Assembly (NCBI GenBank): GCA_010027105.1
Contig: RGVT01000011.1
Span: 1 to 20,058 of the forward strand
DNA: 20,058 bases
Source of the DNA: Planctomycetia bacterium
GTDB taxonomy: Bacteria; Planctomycetota; Planctomycetia; Pirellulales; UBA1268
Direction: 5' to 3'
Within the stretch, counting starts at the first letter, position 1. Every line of letters starts with the position of its first letter. Positions 1-7,285 of the stretch are shown here, piece after piece. The translations under genes were made by a program, and so were the position numbers. The notes beneath the pieces were generated by a model. It searched no databases and was not told the origin of the DNA. It saw nothing but the letters and a program-made list of their open reading frames with translations.

Positions 1-65
1 AGGCCCTCCTGCAGCGCGAGCCAGCGTTCCTCGGCCGCGGCCAGCCGCTCGGCCACGCCGGTCAA
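1..65 (-). CDS. possible 5' fragment of an unidentified minus-strand gene
   Basis: Reading leftward, this stretch gives a short open segment that leaves the window at base 1. It contains AERLAAAEERWLALQE, which looks like an amphipathic, coiled-coil-prone helix. Almost all of its codons end in G or C, like the real genes here. There is no in-frame ATG. The possible starts are TTG at 65 or GTG at 56, and no ribosome-binding site is visible before either. The frame closes at a stop just inside the start of the neighbouring plus-strand regulator, so this can only be the beginning of a gene, divergent from that regulator. The helix resembles the C-terminal arm of ABC-F proteins, but the orientation argues against that. 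Function is unknown. Confidence 0.3.
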   Translation of the reverse strand, partial: MTGVAERLAAAEERWLALQEG

Positions 66-92
66 TTCGGTGTGGAGCCGGAGGGCCTCGGA

Positions 93-98
93 TAAACT
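93..98 (+). promoter_or_regulatory. candidate -10 hexamer TAAACT upstream of the WYL regulator
   Basis: TAAACT is an AT-rich island in very GC-rich DNA and fits TAnnnT. It ends 35 bases before the ATG at 134, so it would give a leader of roughly 28 bases. No convincing -35 is visible. Confidence 0.35.
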
Positions 99-133
99 AC
101 CGGCCGTTCCGGCGATCCACGGGGCACCGACGC

Positions 134-1231
134 ATGGACTCGATCAGCCGCCACGAGCAACTCCTGCGGGTCTTCCACCTCGTCGACATGCTCTTCGGCG
201 CCCGGCGGCCGCTCTCGATCGCGGAGCTCAAGCAGGGGCTCCGCGACCGCGGCGTGATCGACGAGATGTCCGACAAGAGCATCCGGCGCGACGTCGACTT
301 CCTCGCCAAGTTCGGCTACGCCCTGCGGCGGTCGAAGCAGCGCACGCCGCGCGGCACGACGGTCCAGGCGTGGTCGATCGTGCCGGGGCGGGGCAAGGGG
401 GAGCTGTCGTCGCCGGCCGTGTCGCTGCCCGAGCTCCTCTCGCTCGTGGTGGCCCGGGAGTTCCTGGCGCCGCTCGCCGGCACGTTCTACTGGCGCGGCA
501 TCGCGCAGCTCCTCGCGAAGGTGGAGGGGGTGGCCACGCCGCAGCTGCTCGACTACGCGGCCGGGCACAAGGAGGGGCTCGTCGTCCACCCGCGGCGTCC
601 CGCCGCCAAGTACGGCCCGCGGATGCTCACCGCCATCAACCGCGCGATCCTCGGCTCGCTCGAGCTGGCCCTCCGCTACCAGGGCCTCGCCGACGAGAGC
701 CCCAAGCGCGTGGTGATCCGGCCCGAAGCGCTCGTGGTCTACGACGGCAGCGTCTACATCGCGGGCCACCGCGCGCCCGCGAAGGGCCACCGGGGCGGCA
801 CCGGAGACGACGCGATCCGCTTCTACAAGCTCGACCGCGTGCTCGACGCCCGGCCGTCGACCCGCACCTTCGAGCGGCGCGGCGTGTCCGTCGAGACGCT
901 GCTCGCCGACAGCATCACGCTGTTTCGTTCACCGGACGAGCCGCGGTCCTACCGGATCCGGATCGACGCCGCCCGGGCCCGCTGGGCCCGGGAAAAACCG
1001 TTTCATCCGACACAGCGGATCGTGGACCAGGACGCCGACGGGATCGTGCTCGCGATCGACCGGGCGTGGGACGACGAGATGCTCCCCCAGCTCCTCGCCC
1101 TCGGCGAGCACGTCGAGGTGTTCGAGCCCGACGACGTCCGCGACCGCTTGCTCGAGACCGCGCGGCGCATCGCGGCGAAGTACGTCTGCCGGCATGTGCG
1201 GGAGTTCGAGGAATCGTTCGCCGCCCGCTGA
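134..1231 (+). CDS. HTH-WYL family transcriptional regulator
   Basis: A 365-residue DNA-binding regulator. Residues about 11-68 form a winged helix-turn-helix of the DeoR/YafY type (the segment SDKSIRRDVDFLAKFGY is the recognition region). The middle and C-terminal parts match WYL-domain proteins, which bind small ligands or nucleic acid and control transcription. The signature strand reads VVYDGSVYIAGH at about 201-212, so the W-Y-L triad is V-Y-I (207-209), a conservative change. The ATG at 134 follows a possible -10 (TAAACT, 93-98) and has no clear Shine-Dalgarno. The gene stands alone, diverges from a fragment at the left edge and converges on malQ. Family assignment is strong. The ligand and target genes cannot be read from the sequence. 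WYL proteins often control DNA-repair, stress or defence genes, but none is visible here. Confidence 0.88.
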   Translation: MDSISRHEQLLRVFHLVDMLFGARRPLSIAELKQGLRDRGVIDEMSDKSIRRDVDFLAKFGYALRRSKQRTPRGTTVQAWSIVPGRGKGELSSPAVSLPELLSLVVAREFLAPLAGTFYWRGIAQLLAKVEGVATPQLLDYAAGHKEGLVVHPRRPAAKYGPRMLTAINRAILGSLELALRYQGLADESPKRVVIRPEALVVYDGSVYIAGHRAPAKGHRGGTGDDAIRFYKLDRVLDARPSTRTFERRGVSVETLLADSITLFRSPDEPRSYRIRIDAARARWAREKPFHPTQRIVDQDADGIVLAIDRAWDDEMLPQLLALGEHVEVFEPDDVRDRLLETARRIAAKYVCRHVREFEESFAAR

Positions 1232-1236
1232 GCGGT

Positions 1237-1249
1237 CGCGGGCCCCGCG
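1237..1249. terminator. weak hairpin between convergent WYL and malQ genes
   Basis: The arms CGCGG (1237-1241) and CCGCG (1245-1249) flank a 3-base loop in the 31-base gap between the two convergent stop codons. There is no T-tract on either strand, so its role as a terminator is only suggested by position. Confidence 0.3.
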
Positions 1250-1262
1250 TGCACGGGCCGCT

Positions 1263-3407
1263 TCACGGGGCCGCCCCGCCCCTCACCGCGTCGAGGAGGC
1301 GGCGGCAGCGCGGGTCGCCGGCGAGGGTTTCGATCAGAAGCGGCGTGCCGTCGGCCGTGCAGGTGGGCACCCGCCAGTTGGGATACTCCTGGTCGGTGCC
1401 GGGCTGGTTTTGGGCGCGGTGGTCGCCGACGAGGTCCGGCACGGCCACGGCCACGAGCCGGCAGGGGGTGGCGGCGAGCAGCCGGTGGAGCGCCTCGACG
1501 ACGGGCTGCGGATCGGCGGCCGGGTCGATCGCGGTCGCGCCGAGCAGGCCGCGCTCGCGCAGGAGCTCGATCCAGGCGGCGAGCCAGCGACGGTGGGCGG
1601 CCCATTCGGCGTCGACGTCGGTGGCGAGCAGGCCGAGGTCGTGCCGCAGGCGCACGTGCTCGCCGGCGATGAAGCCGGCCGTGGGCGGGATGTCGTGGAC
1701 GGTGACCGTGCCGAGACAGTTCCCACGCCACTGCTCCGGCGGCAGCGGCCGGCCGTCGGGCCCCCCCTCGAACCACAGGATCGACGTGCCGGTGAGCCCG
1801 CGGTCTTCGAGCGCGTGGCGGATCCAGCCGTCCATCGTGCCCAGGTCCTCGCCCACGACGAACGCCCCGGCCCGCCGGGCCTCGAGGGCGAGGATGCCCA
1901 GGAGCGCCTCGTGGTCGTAGCGCACGAACGTGCCGTGGGCCGCCCCCAGGCCGCGCGGAATCCACCACAGCCGGAAGAGGCCGAGGGCGTGGTCGATGCG
2001 GATCCCACCAGAGTGCCGGAGGATCGTCCGGAGCATGTCGCGGTAGGGCACGTAGGCGGCCGCCTCGAGTGCGTCGGGCCGCCACGGGGGCTGCGACCAG
2101 TCCTGCCCGAGCTGGTTGTACATGTCGGGGGGCGCGCCCACGGAGACGTCGCGGGCGAGCACGTCCTGCAGGGCCCAGGCGTCGGCCCCCTCGGGATGCA
2201 CGCCCACGGCGAGGTCGTGCACGATGCCCGCCGTCATGCCGGCGGCGCGGGCCCGGGCCTGCACGGCCGAGAGCTGCTCGTCGAGGAGCCACTGCAGCTT
2301 CGCGAAAAACAGGATCCGGTCGGCGAGCCGGCGCCGCTCCTCCGCCACCGCCGGGCCGTCGTGATGCCGCACTCCCTCCGGCCAGCGGGCGGTGGAGAGG
2401 CCCCACGCCTCGGCGAACGCGCACCATGTGGCGAAGAGTTCGAGCCCCTCCCCCTCGCGCCGCCGGAACGCGTCGAACGCCTTCTGCCGCGCCGGCCCGA
2501 GCGGCGCCCGGAGGACGATCTCGAGCGCCTCCTTCTTGGCGAGCCAGGCGGCGTCGCGGTCGAGCAGGTCGGGGGAGGCGTTGCGGGCCTGGAGCGGCGC
2601 GGCGAGGCGGTCGATGCGCAGGCGGTCGGCGGCATCGAGCAGGGCATACTCGGGCAGGTCTTCGACGTGCAGGTAGAGCGGGTTGAAAAACCGGCGGGTC
2701 GCCGGCAGATAGGGCGACGGCGCCATCGGCGGGGCCACCTCGGCGGCGTGCATCGGATTGACGAGCACGAACCCGGCCCCTTCACGGCCGCCCCACTCCA
2801 CGAGCAGAGCCAGGTCGTGGAGGTCGCCCACGCCCCACGAGGCCCGCGACCGCGTGGCGTAGAGCTGGGCCATCAGGCCCCAGGTGCGTCCGGCGGGCAT
2901 GCCCGCCGGCATGTCGAACCGCTCGGGCGCGACCACGAGCACGCCCGTGGCCTTCGTCGCCCCGCCGGCACCCGCGCGGCACTCGGCCCGGATCGCGTGC
3001 CAGCCGAGCGGCAGGTCGGGGGGCAGGGCGAACGCCCGGCGGCGCGTCCGCACGCCGTCGATCGTGCGGGCTCCCGCGGGGTTCGCCACCTCGGCCAGCG
3101 GCAGGCTGCCGCCCGTCTCGAACTCGGCCCAGGCCTCGATCGTGGCGTCGGCCGGCCCGTGGGCCATCACCTGCCGCGCATGCCCCTGCCGCACGACGAC
3201 CACCGGAGGCAGCAGCCGGCGCCACGGCCCGCAGCGGACGCGGTCCCACGCCGCGGCCCGGCCGGCCGGCGTGCGGGCGTCGACGTGGAGCGCGGCGAGC
3301 ACGCGTTCGAGCGTGGCCCGCCCCACGGGCCAGAGCACGCCGGCCTGGTCGCGATACTCCGTGGCCACGCCGAAGGCGCGGGCGAGCGCCGCGAGCTGGT
3401 CGGGCAT
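1263..3407 (-). CDS. malQ: 4-alpha-glucanotransferase (amylomaltase, GH77)
   Basis: A 714-residue cytoplasmic enzyme that transfers alpha-1,4-glucan segments between maltodextrins or glycogen chains. All three GH77 catalytic residues are recognisable: the nucleophile in GGIRIDHALGL (Asp472), the acid/base in VVGEDLG (Glu520) and the transition-state stabiliser in VHDIPP (Asp572). Residues 1 to about 160 form an N-terminal extension typical of the longer (around 700-residue) MalQ type, before the barrel begins near RTWGLMAQLYATRS. The frame stays open far upstream, but the ATG at 3407 (MPDQLAALARAFGV) is the best start. A GTG about 12 codons upstream is possible, and neither has a good Shine-Dalgarno. 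It lies 122 bases after the lipoprotein gene. No other glycogen genes are visible in the window. Confidence 0.95.
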   Translation of the reverse strand: MPDQLAALARAFGVATEYRDQAGVLWPVGRATLERVLAALHVDARTPAGRAAAWDRVRCGPWRRLLPPVVVVRQGHARQVMAHGPADATIEAWAEFETGGSLPLAEVANPAGARTIDGVRTRRRAFALPPDLPLGWHAIRAECRAGAGGATKATGVLVVAPERFDMPAGMPAGRTWGLMAQLYATRSRASWGVGDLHDLALLVEWGGREGAGFVLVNPMHAAEVAPPMAPSPYLPATRRFFNPLYLHVEDLPEYALLDAADRLRIDRLAAPLQARNASPDLLDRDAAWLAKKEALEIVLRAPLGPARQKAFDAFRRREGEGLELFATWCAFAEAWGLSTARWPEGVRHHDGPAVAEERRRLADRILFFAKLQWLLDEQLSAVQARARAAGMTAGIVHDLAVGVHPEGADAWALQDVLARDVSVGAPPDMYNQLGQDWSQPPWRPDALEAAAYVPYRDMLRTILRHSGGIRIDHALGLFRLWWIPRGLGAAHGTFVRYDHEALLGILALEARRAGAFVVGEDLGTMDGWIRHALEDRGLTGTSILWFEGGPDGRPLPPEQWRGNCLGTVTVHDIPPTAGFIAGEHVRLRHDLGLLATDVDAEWAAHRRWLAAWIELLRERGLLGATAIDPAADPQPVVEALHRLLAATPCRLVAVAVPDLVGDHRAQNQPGTDQEYPNWRVPTCTADGTPLLIETLAGDPRCRRLLDAVRGGAAP

Positions 3408-3529
3408 GCGCGCGCCGGCGGTCGAAACAGGCTCGCCTCGCTCCGTCACTCCGGCACCCGCACGGGCCTCACGTCTGCAGTCCGCAGGTCGCCAGTCTAC
3501 GGCCTCCGATCGGCGGCCGGCAGCCGCGC

Positions 3530-3853
3530 TCACGGGCCCGGCGGGCAGGGCGGCGTCTGGCCGCCCCCGACCACGCCCGCGGGGGCCGCCGCGGGCACCT
3601 CCGCGCACGGCTGCTGGCAGGGCCCGGCCGGCCCGGGCATGGCCGCGCCGGCGGGCACGACGGGAGCCCCGACGACGGCCGCGCCGGCCACCGGGGCGGC
3701 GTAGGACACCGGCTGGACGGCCCCGACGGCCTGCGGGTAGACAGGCGGCGCATAGGGCGGCGCGTAGGCATACGTGTGGGCCCGGTCGTGGGCGCACCCC
3801 GCGGCGAGCAGGAGCGGGCCCAGGGCGAGGAGCGCGGGTTTGAGCGAGAGCAT
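3530..3853 (-). CDS. small Pro/Ala/Tyr-rich lipoprotein
   Basis: A 107-residue protein with a clear lipoprotein signal: a short Lys-containing start (MLSLK), a Leu/Ala-rich core and the lipobox LAAGC, with Cys20 as the acylation site. The mature part is low-complexity and rich in Pro, Ala, Val and Tyr (AYAPPYAPPVYP is typical), with no recognisable domain. Four more Cys residues lie near the C-terminus, two as CQQPC. The frame is open farther upstream, but the ATG at 3853 is chosen because it gives an intact signal peptide and has GGAGG eight bases before it. It is probably a cell-envelope or surface protein; its function is unknown. It lies between a repeat cluster and malQ. Confidence 0.8.
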   Translation of the reverse strand: MLSLKPALLALGPLLLAAGCAHDRAHTYAYAPPYAPPVYPQAVGAVQPVSYAAPVAGAAVVGAPVVPAGAAMPGPAGPCQQPCAEVPAAAPAGVVGGGQTPPCPPGP

Positions 3854-3861
3854 CGGGGGAG

Positions 3862-3866
3862 CCTCC
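3862..3866 (-). promoter_or_regulatory. Shine-Dalgarno GGAGG of the lipoprotein gene
   Basis: GGAGG on the minus strand lies eight bases before the ATG at 3853. It decides this start over the open frame that continues upstream through the repeat region. Confidence 0.75.
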
Positions 3867-3922
3867 GGAAGCCGTCGGCAGGAGGGTAGGCCCCCGGCCG
3901 CGGCGAGGCAACGCCAAACCTG

Positions 3923-3960
3923 GGTGCAGATCAACGATCTGCACCTACGAGCACCTACGA
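3923..3960. repeat. REP-like palindrome (copy A) with a tandem 10-base repeat
   Basis: A perfect inverted repeat: arms GGTGCAGATC (3923-3932) and GATCTGCACC (3936-3945) around the loop AAC. The unit GCACCTACGA then occurs twice in tandem (3941-3950 and 3951-3960), the first overlapping the right arm. It sits in the 183-base gap between the lipoprotein start and the FIST stop and is related to the copy at 4002-4022. On the minus strand it could act as a terminator or a barrier after the FIST gene. Confidence 0.8.
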
Positions 3961-3997
3961 GAAGCGGGACGCGTAAAACCGCGGTCGCCCCCACGTT

Positions 3998-4022
3998 GTA
4001 GCCGCAGATTGGCAATCTGCGG
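3998..4022. repeat. REP-like palindrome (copy B)
   Basis: A short GTAG lead precedes arms CCGCAGATT (4002-4010) and AATCTGCGG (4014-4022), a perfect 9-base stem with loop GGC. It lies 14 bases past the FIST stop codon. It has the same layout as the copies at 3923, 12.0 kb and 19.25 kb. Confidence 0.8.
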
Positions 4023-4036
4023 TGTGGCGACGGCGC

Positions 4037-5212
4037 TCACCGCTGCTCGAAGAGCGCGATGCTCGCGGTGAACCCGTGGATGCAGTTCCGCCGGCCGATC
4101 GGCCCGAACTCGCCCTGGGCGAAAAATCCCGCCGACGGCAGCGGGCCGAGCACGTCGCGCAGGCAGGCCGCGTCGTGGTGCGGTGCGCCGAAGAGCCGGG
4201 TGCCGCGGCCGTTGCACGTGAAGAGGAGCGCGCCGGCCGGCGTCATCCCGTCCCGCGCCGCGAGCAGCGCCGCCAGATCGTCGTGGGCCGACTCGGCGTC
4301 GCGCACGTGAAACTGCATCGTCTGGCCGGTGCGCACCGCGTCGCCGATCGCCAGCACGCCCATTTCGGGATCGGCGCCGACGACGTTCCGCACGAGAAAA
4401 TTCCCCGGCTGTCGGTGGTCCTGGTACTCGCTGGCCGCGCGGCCCACGTGCAGCGAGGTCCGCACGAGCTGCTGCGTGGCCGCGTCGAGGTCGCCGTAGA
4501 TTTCGCGGAGCCGGGCCAGCGCTGGGCGGCCGCCGAGCTCCACGATCAGGTTTTCCTCCGCCTTCGTCACCACCAGCGGCGGCCCGATCGGCCGACAGCC
4601 CTGCGACACGATCGGGCGGATCGGCGCGCCGCCGATCACCACGCCCACCGCCCCGGCGTCGTACGACGCCGGCCCGGCCACGAGCGTGTTGTCGCCCGGC
4701 CGGGTGCCGCCGCTGGCGAACCCGCCCAGCACCGGCACGCCGGGGTGGTCCTCCTCGAGCCGCCGCATCAGCCGGTCGACGTTGAACGAAAACGGGTCGG
4801 CGAGCAGCAGGAGCGTGGCGTCCGCCGGCCACTCCCCTTCGAGCGCCTCCGGCCAGCCGAGGAACGCCCCACCGTCGACCGACTGCGCCTCCTCGAGCGA
4901 CAGCGGCACGATCGTGGCGTTCGGCAGCCGCGCGAGCCACACGACCACCGCCGGCCCCGCCTCGTGCTCGCGGTCGTCGGCGATCACCCCCTCGGCCGTG
5001 GCGGCGATCACGTGCGGCACGCCGAGGGCGTCGGAAAGGCCCTCGAGGGCCGGCCGGAGCGGCGCGTCGAAGCCCCCCGCCACGAACGCCACGGCCAGGT
5101 CGGCGGGCCCGCCGAGCCCGGCGTGGGCCGCGGCCGAGGCGGAGCCGAGCGCGGCCTCGAGGTCGGCGTCCGTCGACGCGCCGACGGCACAGGAGACGCG
5201 GGAGTCGGTCAT
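4037..5212 (-). CDS. FIST domain (FIST_N plus FIST_C) signal-transduction protein
   Basis: A 391-residue soluble protein with the conserved marks of FIST proteins: GGFASGG (about 163-169) at the end of FIST_N, RPIVSQGCRPIG (199-210) with a following VVT at the join, and LLFTCNGRG...LFG..HHD (329-347) plus GFFAQGEFGPIG in FIST_C. FIST domains are sensory modules thought to bind small ligands such as amino acids, often fused to kinases or cyclases. Here the protein stands alone with no output domain. The start is ATG 5212 (MTDSRVSC); ATG 5227 in the same frame is an alternative, and neither has a clear ribosome-binding site. It begins about 26-41 bases after mtnC, so it probably shares the methionine-salvage transcript. 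The copy B palindrome follows its stop. Confidence 0.88.
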   Translation of the reverse strand: MTDSRVSCAVGASTDADLEAALGSASAAAHAGLGGPADLAVAFVAGGFDAPLRPALEGLSDALGVPHVIAATAEGVIADDREHEAGPAVVVWLARLPNATIVPLSLEEAQSVDGGAFLGWPEALEGEWPADATLLLLADPFSFNVDRLMRRLEEDHPGVPVLGGFASGGTRPGDNTLVAGPASYDAGAVGVVIGGAPIRPIVSQGCRPIGPPLVVTKAEENLIVELGGRPALARLREIYGDLDAATQQLVRTSLHVGRAASEYQDHRQPGNFLVRNVVGADPEMGVLAIGDAVRTGQTMQFHVRDAESAHDDLAALLAARDGMTPAGALLFTCNGRGTRLFGAPHHDAACLRDVLGPLPSAGFFAQGEFGPIGRRNCIHGFTASIALFEQR

Positions 5213-5253
5213 GCGGGCTGGGTCCATGTCCGCGGGCAGAAACGGTATCGGAT

Positions 5254-5952
5254 TCAGACGACGATCTCGTTGAACGTCTCGATCGGTTCGTGCGCGAACA
5301 GTCCCCCCGGCTCGCGGTTGCCGGGCCGCACGGCAAGCGCCGTGGCCATCCCCGCCGCGCGAGCCGCGTCGAGCTCCGCGCCGACGTCGCTCACGAACAG
5401 GATCTGACGCGGCTCGAGCCCCATGTCGGCGGCGATTTTCGCGTAGCTCGACGCCTCCCGCTTGGGGCCCGTGGTCGTGTCGTAGTGGCCGCGGAGATGG
5501 GGCAGGAGGTCGCCGGCGGCGGTGTTGCCGAAGAACAGCTTCTGGGCCTCGATCGAGCCCGACGAATAGATCCGCACGTCGAGGCCCGACGTGGCCCAGC
5601 GCTCGAGGGCCGGCGGCACGTCGTCGAAGACGTGCGACACGAGCACCCCCGACTCGAACCCGCTCCGCCAGATGAGCCCCTGCAGGGCCTTGAGCGGCGT
5701 GCTCTTCACGTCGCGGTTCATGAGGTCGACCGCCGCGCCGGCGATCCGCTCGGGGCCGGCGTCCGGAGGCAGGCCCGCGTCGGAAGCGAGCGCGGCGGCC
5801 AGGCCGCCCACGAGCTCGTCGCCGGCACATCTCGCGAGGAAGCCGCCCACGTGCTCCTTCGCGAACTCGAAGAGCACGTCATAGACGAACGAGATCGACG
5901 ACGTCGTGCCCTCGACGTCGAGGAGGATGCCGCGGCCGTCGAAGAGGATCAC
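5254..5952 (-). CDS. mtnC: acireductone synthase / enolase-phosphatase E1
   Basis: A 232-residue HAD-superfamily enzyme of methionine salvage. It enolises 2,3-diketo-5-methylthiopentyl-1-phosphate and removes the phosphate to give the acireductone. The family signature LLDVEGTTSSISFVYDVLF is near the N-terminus, with Asp12 and Glu14 of the HAD DxE motif. YSSGSIEAQKLFFG (motif II Ser) and the later HYDTTTGPKREASSY and ILFVSD blocks are all intact. The start is GTG at 5952, overlapping the TGA of mtnD by four bases (GTGA), which suggests translational coupling. Length is normal for the family. It is cytoplasmic, third gene of the mtnB-mtnD-mtnC run, followed at once by the FIST gene. Confidence 0.95.
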   Translation of the reverse strand: MILFDGRGILLDVEGTTSSISFVYDVLFEFAKEHVGGFLARCAGDELVGGLAAALASDAGLPPDAGPERIAGAAVDLMNRDVKSTPLKALQGLIWRSGFESGVLVSHVFDDVPPALERWATSGLDVRIYSSGSIEAQKLFFGNTAAGDLLPHLRGHYDTTTGPKREASSYAKIAADMGLEPRQILFVSDVGAELDAARAAGMATALAVRPGNREPGGLFAHEPIETFNEIVV

Positions 5953-6527
5953 GTGGCGATCCTCGCGACGCGGGCCGCGGGGGCCAGCCAGGCCGGGCCG
6001 AAGCAGAGCGGCTCGTAGCCGGCGTGCACGCCGTCGTCGAGGTAGTGCGGCGTCCAGCCGCTCATGTCCTGGAACAGCCGGATCGCGCGGATCCGCCGGT
6101 CGGTGCACAGGTCGAACCAGTGCCGTGTGCCGAGCGGCACGCTGATCATGTCGCCGGCCCAGACCTCGATCGCGAACACGGGCCTGTCGCCCGGATTGAT
6201 GTGAAACACCCCCCTGCCCTGGAGGATGAACCGCACCTCGTCCTCGGTGTGCGTGTGTTCCTTGTTGAACTTGGCGAGCATCGCGTCGAGGTTCGGCGTG
6301 TCGGGATAGACGTCGACGACGTCGGCCGTGACGAAGCCGCCGCGCCGCTTGAGCTCGTCGATCTCGGGGGCGTAGGCCGCGAGGATCGTCTCGGCCGGCG
6401 CCGCCGGGTCGACGCGGTCCGCGAGCGGCCAGACGCCGTAGTCGATGCCGTGGTCGGCGAGAAATGCCTTGATCTCGGCCGGGTCGGTGATCCGGCGTTG
6501 GGCGGAAGGGACGGTGACGATCGCCAT
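5949..6527 (-). CDS. mtnD: acireductone dioxygenase (ARD)
   Basis: A 192-residue cupin enzyme that oxidises the methionine-salvage acireductone to the 2-keto acid precursor of methionine, with Fe(II) or Ni(II) as cofactor. The metal ligands are visible: His91, His93 and Glu97 in EHTHTEDEVRF, and His136 in GTRHWFDL. The typical DELKRRGGF and FNKEH segments are present. ATG 6527 has GAGGAG seven bases upstream. The stop overlaps the mtnC start by four bases, and mtnB ends 40 bases upstream. Whether the protein makes the productive (Fe) or off-pathway (Ni) reaction depends on the bound metal and cannot be told from sequence. Confidence 0.96.
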   Translation of the reverse strand: MAIVTVPSAQRRITDPAEIKAFLADHGIDYGVWPLADRVDPAAPAETILAAYAPEIDELKRRGGFVTADVVDVYPDTPNLDAMLAKFNKEHTHTEDEVRFILQGRGVFHINPGDRPVFAIEVWAGDMISVPLGTRHWFDLCTDRRIRAIRLFQDMSGWTPHYLDDGVHAGYEPLCFGPAWLAPAARVARIAT

Positions 6528-6534
6528 GGAACGG

Positions 6535-6540
6535 CTCCTC
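6535..6540 (-). promoter_or_regulatory. Shine-Dalgarno GAGGAG of mtnD
   Basis: GAGGAG on the minus strand is separated by seven bases from the ATG at 6527. It contrasts with the probably leaderless genes elsewhere in the window and fits a gene translated from inside an operon. Confidence 0.8.
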
Positions 6541-6567
6541 GGGGCAGGGCTGGTCAGGACGTGAACA

Positions 6568-7263
6568 TCAGGTCGGGGGGGCGACGGCGAGCGTGCGGCT
6601 CCGGGCCAACACCTCGAAGAGAAACTCGTGGATCTCGATGTGCCGCCGGGCCTCGGCGACGTCGCGGCCCCAGGTGTAGAGGCCGTGGCCGGCGAGCAGG
6701 AAGCCGTGCACGGGGGGCGGGCGCCGGTCGCTCCAGTCGAGCCGCTCGAACCGGGCGCGGATCCGACCCGACAGTTCCGCCATGTCCTGGCTGTTGGCGA
6801 AGATCGGCACGTCCTCGCGGGTGTCGTGCGTCGTGATGCCCTCGAGGCCCTTGAGCATCTCGAAGCCCTCGATCCGCACGAAGCCACGGGGGAGGTCGGC
6901 CCGCGAGAGCACCGTGCTCCACACCGAATGCGTATGGAGGATCGCCCCCACCGGCAGGCCCCCGAGGCTCGGCACGAGGTCGGCGACGAGGCAGTGCAGA
7001 AGCGTCTCGGCCGACGACTTCCGGCCCGGCGTGCCGTCGAGCACGGTGCCGGCGGCGTCGACCTGCACGAAATCGTCCTTGCCGAGGGCGGATTTGTCCT
7101 TGCCGCTGGCCGTGATCACGAGTGTGAGCGGCTCGCGGGAGAGCACCACGCTGTAGTTGCTGCTCGTGCCGAGCGACCACGACCGCCCGTGAAACTCGCG
7201 GCCGATCGCCCGCAGGGCGTCGATCGCATCGGCGGCGGGAGATGTGGCGTTGGCGATGCTCAT
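6568..7263 (-). CDS. mtnB: methylthioribulose-1-phosphate dehydratase
   Basis: A 231-residue class II aldolase-fold enzyme that dehydrates 5-methylthioribulose-1-phosphate in methionine salvage, using a bound metal, usually zinc. Visible marks are GTSSNYS (32-38), SGKDKS, SSAETLLH (83-90), the zinc ligands in ILHTHSVWST (His110, His112) and AGHGLYTWG (His193), and the C-terminal HIEIHEFLFEVLA helix. The start is ATG 7263; a GTG immediately before it at 7266 would also work and sits seven bases from a possible -10 (TACATT). It begins 22 bases after the cardiolipin synthase stop and is first of the mtnB-mtnD-mtnC group. The kinase or isomerase steps (mtnK, mtnA) are not in the window. Confidence 0.95.
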   Translation of the reverse strand: MSIANATSPAADAIDALRAIGREFHGRSWSLGTSSNYSVVLSREPLTLVITASGKDKSALGKDDFVQVDAAGTVLDGTPGRKSSAETLLHCLVADLVPSLGGLPVGAILHTHSVWSTVLSRADLPRGFVRIEGFEMLKGLEGITTHDTREDVPIFANSQDMAELSGRIRARFERLDWSDRRPPPVHGFLLAGHGLYTWGRDVAEARRHIEIHEFLFEVLARSRTLAVAPPT

Positions 7264-7273
7264 CACGACGGGT

Positions 7274-7279
7274 AATGTA
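7274..7279 (-). promoter_or_regulatory. candidate -10 hexamer TACATT before mtnB
   Basis: TACATT on the minus strand lies ten bases before ATG 7263 and seven before GTG 7266, inside the 22-base gap after the cardiolipin synthase gene. It would start an mtn transcript with no leader or almost none. No good -35 is visible. Confidence 0.4.
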
Positions 7280-7285
7280 CGGGAA

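Noticed and set aside
1..120. ABC-F (Uup-like) C-terminal arm suggested by the AEERWLALQE helix
   Set aside because: The fragment reads out of the window leftwards with a stop just upstream, so it can only be the beginning of a gene, not the end of an ABC-F protein.
975..1010. GC stem followed by AAAAA inside the WYL gene as an internal terminator
   Set aside because: It is within conserved coding sequence (AREKPFHPTQ), has A rather than T residues on the coding strand, and there is no reason for termination there.
134..1231. WYL regulator as the control gene of a defence island
   Set aside because: WYL proteins often mark defence loci, but the neighbours are malQ and unrelated housekeeping genes; nothing defensive is visible.
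3408..3944. Upstream open frame in phase with malQ that would give an 893-residue protein
   Set aside because: It runs through the lipoprotein gene and the repeat palindrome. The MalQ family begins near MPDQLAALARAFGV, so the start is placed at 3407.
3854..4015. Upstream in-frame extension of the lipoprotein
   Set aside because: It would bury the signal peptide and translate the repeats; the GGAGG at 3862-3866 marks the inner start.
3923..4022. CRISPR-like array from two nearby palindromes
   Set aside because: Only two copies with different arms, no regular spacers and no cas genes; related hairpins are scattered elsewhere in the window.
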